Source: Candidatus Omnitrophota bacterium (GTDB lineage Bacteria; Omnitrophota; Gorgyraeia; B26-G9). Taken from it: 33,274 nt of DNA. Position numbers and translations under genes: made by a program. The stretch is from contig JACQZH010000038.1 of NCBI GenBank assembly GCA_016213925.1, positions 1 through 33,274 of the forward strand, read 5' to 3'. The notes under the pieces were generated by a model. The model ran no database searches. It worked only from the letters and a program-made list of their open reading frames with translations, and was not told the origin of the DNA. Shown piece by piece: positions 1-8,845 of this stretch. The number at the start of each line of letters is the position of its first letter. The first letter of the stretch is position 1.

Positions 1-156
1 CGGATAAAATTTTCCCGACTGCCCCCCATCCCCCACAGGGCGGTAGTTCAGGTAAGCATTTCTGGGAAAATTTCATCCTCATAAGCGAGCTTCTGCGCGC
101 CTTATGCTCACTACGTGAGCCGATAGAGTCTCTTCTGCTAAGAGCAGAACTGTTAC
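1..156. repeat. Right-hand part of a 247-bp dyad-symmetric repeat (copy 1, cut by window start)
   Basis: These 156 bases match 30950-31105 with six substitutions (positions 10, 59, 92, 114, 125 and 146) and no gaps. Visible hairpins are an outer stem pairing 2-16 with the GGGAAAATTTCATCC block near 64-78, a CATAAG/CTTATG stem, a perfect GCTCAC-TAC-GTGAGC hairpin at 106-120, and a perfect TTCTGCT-AAG-AGCAGAA hairpin at 133-149. The full copy at 30859-31105 shows that the missing left part would lie upstream of this window. It ends 33 bases before the start of the DUF362 gene. It could be a MITE-like element or a structured RNA. Confidence 0.85.
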
Positions 157-189
157 AAAAAATAAGGTATTTTTAAAAAGGGGGATGTA

Positions 190-1173
190 ATGGAAAATAA
201 AGCTCTTCAAAGAATCTTTTTTGACAGAAAAATTTCAAGAAAAAGATTTCTTAAATTAGGGGTTTTAGGGCTTGCGTTTATTTCCTTCAATGAACTGCTC
301 GCGAAAGCGGTACGCGCGTTTGCCCGGCCGGAAGTTTCTAAGGGCAGGGTTTCCAAAGGCATAAAAGGAGATTTTGATTTGGTTGTTGCCAAGGGAGATG
401 ATCCCTATCAGCTTACGGTTAAAGCTATTGAGGCAATGGGCGGGATGTCCAGGTTTGTAAAAGAAAACAGCACGGTTTTGATAAAACCGAACATCGGCTG
501 GGACAGGGCTCCGGAGCAGGCAGCGAACACGAACCCGGATGTTGTGGCAGCTTTAGTTGATATGTGTTTTCAGGCAAAAGCAAAAAGGGTCAATGTGTTT
601 GACCGCAGCTGCAATGAAGCGCGGCGCTGTTATAGTAATAGCGGTATTGAGAAAATAGCTAAAGAACATGGAGCTAATGTATTTTTCCCGGATAGCTGGA
701 ATGTGGTAAAAGCTGATTTTCTCTACGAAAGCCCGATGCAGAACTGGCCGGTTTTTCGGGAAGCAATAGAATGCGATACTTTTATTAATGTGCCGGTATT
801 AAAACATCATGGGCTTACCGGCTTGACTATTTCTATGAAAAACTTAATGGGGGTTTGCGCCGGCATACGCGGCCAGATTCATCAGGATATCGGCAGAAAG
901 CTTGTGGATTTGACGGATTTTATTAAGCCGGACTTGAATGTTGTCGATGCTTTTCGGGTTTTAAGGGCGCACGGCCCAAGCGGCGGCGATCTTAATGATG
1001 TTGTTAAGATGAAAACTGTTATTGCCGGTACAGACGCGGTATTAACCGACGCGTATGCCGCGGATTTTTTTGGAGAAGATCCTTTTTCTCTCCCTAATAT
1101 TCAGCAGGCGAAATTGAGCGGCTTCGGCGCAACTAATATAAGCAGCGCGAACATAAAAAAAATAGAACTTTAG
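190..1173 (+). CDS. DUF362-domain protein with Tat-like signal
   Basis: A 327-residue DUF362-type protein. This family is often found beside iron-sulfur proteins and its biochemical role is poorly defined. Residues 15-22 read KISRKRFL, followed by a hydrophobic stretch (LGVLGLAFISF). That resembles a twin-arginine signal with the second arginine replaced by lysine, so export of a folded, possibly cofactor-bearing protein is plausible. The body carries the family's VLIKPNIGWD and VLKHHGLTGLTISMKNLMG segments. Unlike the second DUF362 protein in this window it has no cysteine-rich ferredoxin insert. The ATG at 190 is supported by a GGGGG ribosome site at 180-184. It precedes a sensor kinase and a polyferredoxin gene, suggesting a redox-related group. 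Its promoter is not obvious. Confidence 0.75.
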   Translation: MENKALQRIFFDRKISRKRFLKLGVLGLAFISFNELLAKAVRAFARPEVSKGRVSKGIKGDFDLVVAKGDDPYQLTVKAIEAMGGMSRFVKENSTVLIKPNIGWDRAPEQAANTNPDVVAALVDMCFQAKAKRVNVFDRSCNEARRCYSNSGIEKIAKEHGANVFFPDSWNVVKADFLYESPMQNWPVFREAIECDTFINVPVLKHHGLTGLTISMKNLMGVCAGIRGQIHQDIGRKLVDLTDFIKPDLNVVDAFRVLRAHGPSGGDLNDVVKMKTVIAGTDAVLTDAYAADFFGEDPFSLPNIQQAKLSGFGATNISSANIKKIEL

Positions 1174-1240
1174 CACAAAGGCACGAGTATTATTTCAATT
1201 TTCGCAGCAGCAAAATTTAGGAAGAAAGAGGTAAATAATA

Positions 1241-3523
1241 ATGAAAATAAGGACAAAAATTTCAATGGCAATGGTTCTTTTACCTTTAGCAAGCACGCTG
1301 ATTATAGGAGTGATTATTTATAACTTTCTGGTTGACTCGCATCTGAAGCAAACCCGGGAACTGCTTGATTTATCAGCTCATAGAATAGCAAAAACCGCTA
1401 GTAATTTTTTAAAATCAAGAAAAGCGGAAATTGGAATAATGGCAAATAGCAAAGCGTTGATTTCGCTGCTGGAAGATAATATGAATGCGGATATCGCAGG
1501 TGTTGAAGATATGATAAGAATTGTTGCGGATAATTATTGCGACTTGTACATCCTTGATAAAAATGGAGAAATGCGGATTAATTTTAAAGAGGGTATTTTT
1601 ACCGAGAATGTTTCTAAAAAAGATTACAGCAAATTGTTAATTAAAGTAAAAGAAATAAATGATGTGGTTGATTGTGGCACAGAAAAATGCGCGGATGGTT
1701 ATCTGGACAAAATTTTTGCGCAAAAAATTAATGATAGTGAAGGTAATTTTTTTGGGGCATTATGCGCGCATATTTCTCATAAAAAATTTCTAGAGATAAT
1801 CGGGGATTCTACAATTGAGACGAAAAGACAAGGCTTTATAATCAGTATCAAAGATAATAGTGTTATAGGGGAAGGGAAGAAACGAAAGGCCATACAGGAA
1901 GCTTTAGACAGCTTTAATATCCGGGAAGATAAAACAAATTTTCCCGGGCAATTATTAATGCAGGGATTATCAGCGGCTATTAATCAAAAAAATGATCTGA
2001 TTTCAATGGTTTTTGTTCCGGATGAAGGATTCCTGGTATTAATGGATTTTCCTTTTACGGAATACAGAGAAGCCCTGGATAAAACAAAGAGCATGGCTTT
2101 TATTGTAGTTTTAGCGGTGGTTTTGGCAGGAAGCCTGATAAGTATGCTTATTAGCTATAATGTGTCGAAGCCGATAAGAGTGTTAATCGATAAGGCTAAA
2201 GCTACTGCTGCCGGAGATTTTTCAAAGATTATTACAATTAATACTTATGACGAGTTTCATGTGTTGGCGGAAGCGTTTAACCAGATGAGCGGTGATTTAG
2301 AATTAATAATTAATGACTTTAACCAGGAAATTAATAGACGCCTAATAGTAGAAGAAAATCTAAAAGAAGAAAAGCTTTTCATTGAGAAAGCAATTGATTC
2401 TTTAAAACATCCGTTTTATATAGTGGATAAGCAATATCAAATTATATTAGCGAATAAAGCAGCAAGGGAAAAGGGAATATACACAGGCGGAAAATGTTAT
2501 CAGTGCGTACATAAACGTGAAAGCCCGTGTGATGATTCAGGAAGCTGCCTGCTGAAAGAAGTTATTATGACCAGGAAATCAGCGGCGATTTTTAATCATC
2601 TGCATAAAGATGAAAAAGGCACTATAAGAATGGTGGAAGTTTATGGGGACCCGATATTTGATAAAGACGGAGAAGTTGTGCGGATGATTGAGTATGTGAT
2701 TGATGTTACAGAAAAAATAAATGCCCAGAAAAATGAAAGTGAAGCAAATATACAGCTTAAAGCGGCGCAGCACGAACTTATTCAAGCGGAAAAGATGAAA
2801 ATAATCGGGGATTTGGCAAGCGGCGTAGCTCATGAGGTAAAAAATCCTTTAGCAGTTATGTTACAGGGCACGGAATTTCTGAAGAAAAAAATTAACACAG
2901 AGGATAAAAGCATTGTTTTGACGTTTAATTTAATGCTAGAAGCGATTCAGAAAGCGGATGCTATTGTAAAAGGTTTACTGGACTTTTCTACGGCATCCAA
3001 GCTGGAAATGGATAAAACAGATATTAATAAAGTTATCAAGAATGCGGTATTGCTGGCTAAGCATGCTTTGGATAAGGCGAAGATTGTGCTTGTTGAACAT
3101 ATTGAAGAAGGGCTGCCGGAGTTATTGATTGACCGTAATAAAATTGAGCAGGTAGTTGTTAACCTTATCCTGAACGCTGTACATGCTATGCCTGGAAGCG
3201 GGGTTTTAACAATCAACGCGTACAGCAAAATACTTAAAGCGCCAGGACAAGGGGTTGGCCGCAGGGGAAGCGATCTTTTTAAGCTGGGAGAAAAAATCCT
3301 TCGCATTGAAATCATAGATACCGGTACCGGGATATCAGAGGAAAACATTAAAAAAATGGGTGAGCCATTTTTTACTACGCGCCGCGGCAAAGGCGGGACG
3401 GGGCTAGGGTTGTCTGTGGTTAAAAAGATCATTGAATTGCATAGCGGAAAGATAGAGTTTGCCAATAGAGATAAAAAAGAAGGAACAGGCGTAATAGTTA
3501 CTATATGGCTGCGAATGGCTTAA
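1241..3523 (+). CDS. Membrane sensor histidine kinase (extracytoplasmic sensor, HAMP, PAS, HisKA, HATPase)
   Basis: A 760-residue transmembrane kinase. The first TM is about residues 10-30, followed by an extracytoplasmic sensor region of about 250 residues (Cache-like in layout, not proven), a second TM about 285-305, a HAMP segment (SKPIRVLIDKA onward), a coiled linker, and a PAS domain about 380-485. The PAS carries four cysteines around residues 418-437 (CYQC then C-x5-C). The kinase core has the phospho-acceptor His531 in ASGVAHEVKNP, Asn645 in NLILNAVHAM, and the ATP motifs DTGTGI and GTGLGLSVV. The kinase core closely resembles that of the kinase at 6506-8845. No response regulator is adjacent, so it may feed the receivers at 8845-10051 or an unlinked partner. 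An AGGAAGAAAGAGG ribosome site lies just upstream of the ATG. Confidence 0.9.
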   Translation: MKIRTKISMAMVLLPLASTLIIGVIIYNFLVDSHLKQTRELLDLSAHRIAKTASNFLKSRKAEIGIMANSKALISLLEDNMNADIAGVEDMIRIVADNYCDLYILDKNGEMRINFKEGIFTENVSKKDYSKLLIKVKEINDVVDCGTEKCADGYLDKIFAQKINDSEGNFFGALCAHISHKKFLEIIGDSTIETKRQGFIISIKDNSVIGEGKKRKAIQEALDSFNIREDKTNFPGQLLMQGLSAAINQKNDLISMVFVPDEGFLVLMDFPFTEYREALDKTKSMAFIVVLAVVLAGSLISMLISYNVSKPIRVLIDKAKATAAGDFSKIITINTYDEFHVLAEAFNQMSGDLELIINDFNQEINRRLIVEENLKEEKLFIEKAIDSLKHPFYIVDKQYQIILANKAAREKGIYTGGKCYQCVHKRESPCDDSGSCLLKEVIMTRKSAAIFNHLHKDEKGTIRMVEVYGDPIFDKDGEVVRMIEYVIDVTEKINAQKNESEANIQLKAAQHELIQAEKMKIIGDLASGVAHEVKNPLAVMLQGTEFLKKKINTEDKSIVLTFNLMLEAIQKADAIVKGLLDFSTASKLEMDKTDINKVIKNAVLLAKHALDKAKIVLVEHIEEGLPELLIDRNKIEQVVVNLILNAVHAMPGSGVLTINAYSKILKAPGQGVGRRGSDLFKLGEKILRIEIIDTGTGISEENIKKMGEPFFTTRRGKGGTGLGLSVVKKIIELHSGKIEFANRDKKEGTGVIVTIWLRMA

Positions 3524-3557
3524 TCATATGTAGCATGCGTATGTTAACGCAGGTTTG

Positions 3558-5117
3558 ATGCGGATAATTAATTTTAAAAAAATACAAAAACTGGCATTGA
3601 TAAGGAAAACCGTCCAGGTGTTTTTTCTCGGGATATTTGTCTATATTCTCTGGTCGACTACTTACCCTTTGACAGGAAAGATACCTCCGGAAATTATTTT
3701 TAAAGCTGATCCGTTAATAATGATTGCCACTGCTTTAAGCGAACGGCTTTTGCTTGGAGGGCTGTTATTTTGCGCAGTATTAAGCATAGCGGCTTTTATC
3801 ATAGGCAGGTATTTTTGCGGATGGATTTGCCCGATGGGTACGGTTATTGATTTTATCGGATGGTTTAATAACGCGAAAAAGCTGGAGCGTTTTAAGCGAA
3901 TAAATTTAAAATTACGGGAGTTAAAATTTTATTTGCTCGGCGCTATAATTTTGCTTGCGCTTCCGGGAGTGCAAGCTGCCTGGCTGTTTGACCCGATTGT
4001 TATAATTTCGCGGTTTGTTTCTTTAAATTTTATCCCAGCAGTAACTGCATTGATAAATGGTTTTTTTATTTGGATTATTCAATCATCCGGGATGTATGGG
4101 TGGTTATTGGATATTTACCGTGATTTAAAAGTTTCCCTGTTAGGGGTTAATGTTTATTTTTTTTCTCACGCATGGATGGTTTTTCTTTGTTTTTTAGCGG
4201 TATCCATGCCGGCTCTTCTGGTTTTAAGGTTTTGGTGCAGGTTGTTGTGCCCATTAGGAGCTTTATACGCGCTCTTTGGCAGGCACAGCTTGCTTAGCCG
4301 CAATGTAAAGGGGTGTATTTTTTGCCGAAGGTGCGCGGATATCTGTCCGATGGCCGCGATTAATCAAGATATGGCCTATGAAAAACAAGAGTGTATTCTT
4401 TGTATGAAGTGCGTATATGGCTGCCCGCAGGCTGCAACTAGTTTTAGTTTTTCAAAAAAAGGCGGTTCTTGCGGGGGAAAGCCGAATGCGGAAAATAATG
4501 TTAAGGGAATATCGCGCAGGCAATTGTTGACATTATTGGCTTGCGGTTTGGGCGCGGAAATTTTCACCAAAAAAATAAAAACAAAAAGCAGGGAATCCGA
4601 AAATATATATGTAATCCGTCCGCCATTGGCGTTAAAGGAAGAAGAATTTTTAAACCGCTGCGTGCGGTGCGGAAATTGCATGAAAGTATGCCCGACAAAT
4701 GGATTACAGCCTGCGTTTTTGCAAGCAGGTATTCTGGGGCTTTGGACACCGATACTTGTTGCGGATATTGGATACTGCGAATATAATTGTACCTTGTGCT
4801 CACAAGTTTGCCCTACCGCGGCAATACCAAAGGTATTGCTTAAGGTCAAACAGAAAAAAAAGCTTGGTATCGCCAAGATCGACCGCGGCCTGTGTTTGCC
4901 CTGGGCAAAGCAAAAAGAATGCCTTGTTTGCGAGGAGCATTGCCCTATTAGTCAAAAAGCAATTAAATTAAGAAAAAGCAGTTTCAATAAACAGGTTTTG
5001 CTTAAGCCGTATATTGATGAGGAGCTTTGTATCGGATGCGGCATTTGCCAGGCAAAATGCCCGGTAACTCCTGCTCGGGCTGTGAAAATATTTGCGATTA
5101 ATAGCGACCGGGGTTAA
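3558..5117 (+). CDS. NapH-like membrane ferredoxin fused to a NapG/MauM-like polyferredoxin
   Basis: About 519 residues. The N-terminal half is a polytopic membrane protein with two C-x3-CP motifs (Cys87/91 and Cys227/231) and two [4Fe-4S] motifs (Cys253-263 and Cys279-289), the pattern of NapH and related electron-transfer proteins. At residues 318-326 there is ISRRQLLTL and a hydrophobic run, a twin-arginine-like signal placed inside the chain. After it come four more cysteine clusters (Cys368-378, 407-418, 446-462, 491-501), including the C-x8-C-x2-C-x3-CP spacing seen in NapG/MauM. The inferred role is quinol oxidation coupled to electron transfer across the membrane; the acceptor is unknown. 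I prefer the ATG at 3558 (AGG at 3551) to the TTG just before it. It follows the kinase gene by 34 bases. Confidence 0.85.
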   Translation: MRIINFKKIQKLALIRKTVQVFFLGIFVYILWSTTYPLTGKIPPEIIFKADPLIMIATALSERLLLGGLLFCAVLSIAAFIIGRYFCGWICPMGTVIDFIGWFNNAKKLERFKRINLKLRELKFYLLGAIILLALPGVQAAWLFDPIVIISRFVSLNFIPAVTALINGFFIWIIQSSGMYGWLLDIYRDLKVSLLGVNVYFFSHAWMVFLCFLAVSMPALLVLRFWCRLLCPLGALYALFGRHSLLSRNVKGCIFCRRCADICPMAAINQDMAYEKQECILCMKCVYGCPQAATSFSFSKKGGSCGGKPNAENNVKGISRRQLLTLLACGLGAEIFTKKIKTKSRESENIYVIRPPLALKEEEFLNRCVRCGNCMKVCPTNGLQPAFLQAGILGLWTPILVADIGYCEYNCTLCSQVCPTAAIPKVLLKVKQKKKLGIAKIDRGLCLPWAKQKECLVCEEHCPISQKAIKLRKSSFNKQVLLKPYIDEELCIGCGICQAKCPVTPARAVKIFAINSDRG

Positions 5118-5162
5118 AGCAAATTAAGATAGATAAAATTGCGCGTATTGTTTTAAAAAAGA

Positions 5163-5190
5163 TTGACAGAAAGGAGCGGGGAGTTATAAA
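5163..5190 (+). promoter_or_regulatory. Sigma70-type promoter for the MscS gene
   Basis: TTGACA at 5163-5168, a 16-base spacer, and TATAAA at 5185-5190. It lies about 100 bases upstream of the MscS start codon and is the closest match to a consensus promoter in the window. The leader between it and the gene shows no clear structure. Confidence 0.65.
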
Positions 5191-5288
5191 CTTTAAGCTT
5201 TAAATAATAAATTCTTGCGTAATGGCGGGATTTCAAAGGCTTTAATATAAAAAGTGGAAAATGTTACAGGATAAGAAAGGAGGCAACG

Positions 5289-6146
5289 ATGAATATTGAA
5301 CAAATTACAGCTAAGTTATATGAATATGCTATCACGTATGGGTTGAATGTTTTGGCTGCTTTTCTGATATTTGTTATCGGGAAATGGCTGGCACGGATTG
5401 GCTCGGAGTTTTTGGCCGGAGCGATGGAGAGGGCAAAAGTTGATGTTACATTGGCAAATTTCATTAAAAATATTGCCTATGTCGGAATGTTAGCTTTTGT
5501 TATTGTGTCGGCATTGAATAAATTGGGGGTGGAAACAACGTCGTTTATTGCCCTTATCGGAGCTGCCGGCCTTGCGGTCGGCCTTGCTTTGCAGGGGTCA
5601 TTGTCTAATTTTGCGGCGGGAGTGATGCTGGTTATTTTTAAACCGTTTAAGATAGGAGATTTTATTCAGGCCGGCGGAGAAATGGGCACAGTCAAGGAGA
5701 TTCAGATATTTAATACGATTATTCATGCTCCGGATAACCGCTTGGTTATTGTGCCTAATTCTAAAGTTACTTCAGATAACATAACTAATTTCAGCAATAT
5801 TGAAAATAGAAGGGTTGACCTGACATTCGGTATTTCTTACCAGGATGATATCAAGAAAGCAAAAGATGTCCTTGCCCGGGTGGTTGCCGCCGAGGAGCGT
5901 GTTTTAGCTGAACCAAAACCGGTTATTGCGGTTTTTGAGCTTGGAGAAAGCAGCGTTAACCTTGTATGCCGGCCATGGGTTAAGCCGCAGGATTACTGGG
6001 ATGTTTATTTTAGCATTACGGAAAAAGCAAAGATTGAACTTGAAAAGAACGGGATTACAATTCCTTTTCCGCAGCGCGATTTACACGTATATAATGAAAG
6101 CGTAAAAGCGGAAACTTCAAAAGAGGATACAAAACAGCGCCTTTAA
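5289..6146 (+). CDS. mscS: Small-conductance mechanosensitive channel, MscS family
   Basis: A 285-residue inner-membrane channel that would release solutes on hypo-osmotic shock. Three hydrophobic segments lie at about residues 15-38, 55-75 and 80-115. The last holds the pore-lining helix with the Gly/Ala pattern AAGLAVGLALQGSLSNFAAG, followed by KPFKIGDFI, the start of the cytoplasmic beta domain. The length matches the short E. coli MscS class. The start is well supported by AAAGGAGG eight bases before the ATG. It has its own promoter (5163-5190) and a terminator downstream (6407-6438), so it is probably a single-gene unit. Confidence 0.95.
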   Translation: MNIEQITAKLYEYAITYGLNVLAAFLIFVIGKWLARIGSEFLAGAMERAKVDVTLANFIKNIAYVGMLAFVIVSALNKLGVETTSFIALIGAAGLAVGLALQGSLSNFAAGVMLVIFKPFKIGDFIQAGGEMGTVKEIQIFNTIIHAPDNRLVIVPNSKVTSDNITNFSNIENRRVDLTFGISYQDDIKKAKDVLARVVAAEERVLAEPKPVIAVFELGESSVNLVCRPWVKPQDYWDVYFSITEKAKIELEKNGITIPFPQRDLHVYNESVKAETSKEDTKQRL

Positions 6147-6217
6147 GCGTAAGATTACGCGAAGCCGCTGATTGGATAATCCCGGATTTTGCAATAGAAA
6201 AAATCCGCCCAGCAGGG

Positions 6218-6390
6218 TCGATAGTCTACCTGTCTGCCAACAGGCAGGAATCCGTTTAGGATTTAGATTCGCTATCGAGGTATCCCGAATTTCGCTTGCA
6301 CCTTTTAATGCTGCGTTGCATTAGAGCAACTCGTTATACTGAATAAGGATAGAAACAAAACAGATACTCATGTGCAAAATTCGGGATAAT
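6218..6390. repeat. Two-hairpin palindromic repeat, copy 1
   Basis: An outer stem CGATAG/CTATCG encloses the palindrome at 6229-6248 (CCTGTCTGCC then AACAGGCAGG). It is followed by TATCCCGAATTT, which pairs with AAATTCGGGATA near 6378-6389. The same arrangement, with diverged sequence, occurs at 15761-15889. Together with the terminator and promoter this accounts for the 359-base gap between the MscS and kinase genes. Confidence 0.6.
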
Positions 6391-6406
6391 TTCAAATTTT
6401 ATAAAG

Positions 6407-6438
6407 AGCAGCCGCTTGTATATAGCAGCTGCTTTTTT
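6407..6438 (+). terminator. Intrinsic terminator after the MscS gene
   Basis: AGCAGC at 6407-6412 pairs with GCTGCT at 6428-6433 across a 15-base loop, followed directly by a T-run to 6438. It would separate MscS transcription from the following kinase operon. Confidence 0.6.
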
Positions 6439-6456
6439 ATTTTCAGCGGGTTTTGC

Positions 6457-6485
6457 TTGTAAAAGATGTGCTTGGGAAGTATAAT
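6457..6485 (+). promoter_or_regulatory. Promoter of the kinase/three-receiver operon
   Basis: TTGTAA at 6457-6462, a 17-base spacer, and a perfect TATAAT at 6480-6485. The expected start near 6492 leaves only about 14 bases before the ATG at 6506, with no visible Shine-Dalgarno sequence. The transcript may therefore be nearly leaderless. The same two hexamers and spacing occur at 11305-11333. Confidence 0.6.
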
Positions 6486-6505
6486 AAAATTTATAATATA
6501 CTGAT

Positions 6506-8845
6506 ATGAATTCCATATATAATTTTTTAAATCCTCATTTGGATATTATTTACGCCGTGTACGCGGTTGCTTTTATAATGTTAGGCACGGTTATAATATC
6601 CATTCCCCGCAAAGAAAGTGAATTTAAGTTCGCAAAATCATTAGGATTATTGATAGGTTTTTGTTTTAGCCATGGTTTGCATGAATTGGTTGAAATGTTC
6701 CTGATAGTGAAAGGCCCTATTTTTCTTCTACAGGCAGCGGATATCATAATAATAACGGTAGCATTTATATATTTATTTGAATTCGGCCGCATGCTGCTAA
6801 ATATTAATAAAATTATAATTGGGGCATGGATGCCGTTTTTAATGGAGGCCGCGGTAATTACACTTGTTTTTTCGACAAACTTCTTAAGGGCGCATATCTG
6901 GCCGCGTTATTTTTTTGCTTTGCCCGGCGGAATAATGTCCGGGATCGGCAGCATTCTTTCGTACCTGGCTGACAAGGAAAAGCTTGATAAACTTAGGCTA
7001 AAGAATTATTTTATCAGCTTAGGGTTTTTGTTTTGTTTTTACGGTTTATTGAGCGGGTTAGTTGTGGAAAAAGATTCTTTTCCTCCGGCATCAATAATAA
7101 ACACAGAATCTTTCTTTAATCTTTTCAACGTGCCTTCCGCGGTTGTCCGTTGTATTTGGGCAGTGATCATAACGTTGCTTATGTATAGGATTATGTCGAG
7201 ATTGAGCGGGCAAATTCAGGATAAAAAGCAGAAAATGCTCGTTGGCCTTAAGAAAGCATATTCTTACCTGGACGCGATTGTTTGCGGTATTTCAGACAGT
7301 TTACTGGTTGTTTCTCTGGAAGGAAAAATAATTAAAGCGAATAAAACCAGCGTGAAGATTTTAGAATACGAAAACGAGAAAGAATTAATTAATAAAGATA
7401 TTTCCGGGCTGTTTCCAGGGAAGCTTTCTCTTGGCGAAGCAGGGTTAGAAGTGATAACCAAAAGAGGAGGATTAAACAATTACGAAACGGCTTTTTCTTC
7501 CAAAAAAGGCAGGCTTATTCCCGTGCTGTTGAGCATAGCGGTATTAAAACTTGAAGATAATAAAGAAAATATAGAGGCCGGGCAGAAAGCCGCAAATAAA
7601 GATAATATTGCCGGGTTTGTTTATGTGGCAAAAGAAATTACAGAGTTAAAACGGGTAGAAGCAAGGCTTAAGCTGGCGTATTCAGAGCTTAATCAGATAT
7701 TTAATGCTAATATCAGCGCGATGCGCGTAGTTGATAGAAACGGATATGTCCTGCGCATAAATGACGCGTTTGCTAAATTAGCCGGTGTTGGCAAGGAAAA
7801 AGTTATCGGGAAAAAGTGCCGTGATGTCTGGCCGGAAGAACGATGCGGCAGTGATGCCTGCGTATTGGCTAAGATATTAAGTGGAGCAAAGAAAGAGGCC
7901 TTTTCCCTGGAAGTATACGGCGAAAACCGGCAAAAGAATACTTATCACACGGTTGCGGTGCCTTATGTTGATGCTGAAGGTAATTTAATCGGGATGTTGG
8001 AGGAAATAAGTGATGTTACAAGCCTTGTGCGGGCGGAAGAAAAACTGCAGAAGGCGTATCAAGAGCTTAAAGGCGCGCAAGCCGGGCTGATACAGGCTGA
8101 AAAAATGGCTGTGGTAGGCGAGTTGGCAAGCGGCGTGGCGCATGAAGTAAAAAATCCTTTAGCGATAATATTGCAGGGGATTGATTATTTGAATAAGAAG
8201 GTTTCTTCTCAAGACGCGAATATAATTCTGACGTTAGACTGCATGAATAATGCCGTGCATAGAGCAGACGGCATTATCAAAGGGCTGCTTGATTTTTCTA
8301 GTAGTACCGAGTTGGATGCTAAGGAAAACAACATAAATGATACAATAAATACGGCGCTGTTGCTGACGAGCCATATGTTTGTTAAGAAACGGCTCAACGT
8401 GATTAAGAGTTTGCAGGATAATATCCCGCTGGTTGAGATAGACGCGAATAAGATGGAGCAAGTGTTTATCAATTTGTTCCTTAATTCTGTCGAAGCGATG
8501 CCGGAAAATGGAACGCTGACAGTGCGTACTTATACCTGTAAAGCGGCTCAAGCTGATATAAAAAGCGTAGTTAGTGATAATTTTGAGCCGAAAGAAGAAC
8601 TGTTGGTGATAGAAATCAGCGATTCAGGGGAAGGCATCCCCGAGGAATTCTTGAATAGAATCTTTGATCCGTTTTTTACCACGCGCCGCGGTACCGGCGG
8701 AACTGGAATGGGATTAGCGGTTGTGTTGAATCTGATAAAAATGCATAATGGCCATATCGAGATTGGGAATAAGCACAAAATTGAGGGCAAAGGAGCCAAG
8801 GCAAGGATATTTTTAAGATTGAAAAATAAAAAGGAGAATAACTGA
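6506..8845 (+). CDS. Multi-TM sensor histidine kinase with two PAS domains
   Basis: A 779-residue kinase. Residues about 10-235 form some seven hydrophobic segments, a MASE-like integral membrane sensor with no large periplasmic domain. Two PAS-type regions follow (about 255-385 and 390-510). The second holds the cysteines GKKC...RCGSDAC, echoing the PAS of the kinase at 1241. A coiled linker leads to the kinase core with His546 in ASGVAHEVKNP, Asn660 in NLFLNSVEAM, and the ATP motifs DSGEGI and GTGGTGMGLAVV. The stop overlaps the ATG of the first receiver gene by one base, with AAGGAGA upstream, so the two are probably translationally coupled. The start at 6506 lacks a ribosome site but fits the short leader predicted from the promoter. 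Confidence 0.92.
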   Translation: MNSIYNFLNPHLDIIYAVYAVAFIMLGTVIISIPRKESEFKFAKSLGLLIGFCFSHGLHELVEMFLIVKGPIFLLQAADIIIITVAFIYLFEFGRMLLNINKIIIGAWMPFLMEAAVITLVFSTNFLRAHIWPRYFFALPGGIMSGIGSILSYLADKEKLDKLRLKNYFISLGFLFCFYGLLSGLVVEKDSFPPASIINTESFFNLFNVPSAVVRCIWAVIITLLMYRIMSRLSGQIQDKKQKMLVGLKKAYSYLDAIVCGISDSLLVVSLEGKIIKANKTSVKILEYENEKELINKDISGLFPGKLSLGEAGLEVITKRGGLNNYETAFSSKKGRLIPVLLSIAVLKLEDNKENIEAGQKAANKDNIAGFVYVAKEITELKRVEARLKLAYSELNQIFNANISAMRVVDRNGYVLRINDAFAKLAGVGKEKVIGKKCRDVWPEERCGSDACVLAKILSGAKKEAFSLEVYGENRQKNTYHTVAVPYVDAEGNLIGMLEEISDVTSLVRAEEKLQKAYQELKGAQAGLIQAEKMAVVGELASGVAHEVKNPLAIILQGIDYLNKKVSSQDANIILTLDCMNNAVHRADGIIKGLLDFSSSTELDAKENNINDTINTALLLTSHMFVKKRLNVIKSLQDNIPLVEIDANKMEQVFINLFLNSVEAMPENGTLTVRTYTCKAAQADIKSVVSDNFEPKEELLVIEISDSGEGIPEEFLNRIFDPFFTTRRGTGGTGMGLAVVLNLIKMHNGHIEIGNKHKIEGKGAKARIFLRLKNKKENN

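Noticed and set aside
2947-3465. 172-codon antisense ORF within the first kinase gene (and similar antisense ORFs such as 4376-4876, 8676-9248 and 11527-12333)
   Set aside because: Shadows of real genes: Ser/Ile/Phe-rich translations, no ribosome sites and no family motifs, while the opposite strand is clearly coding.
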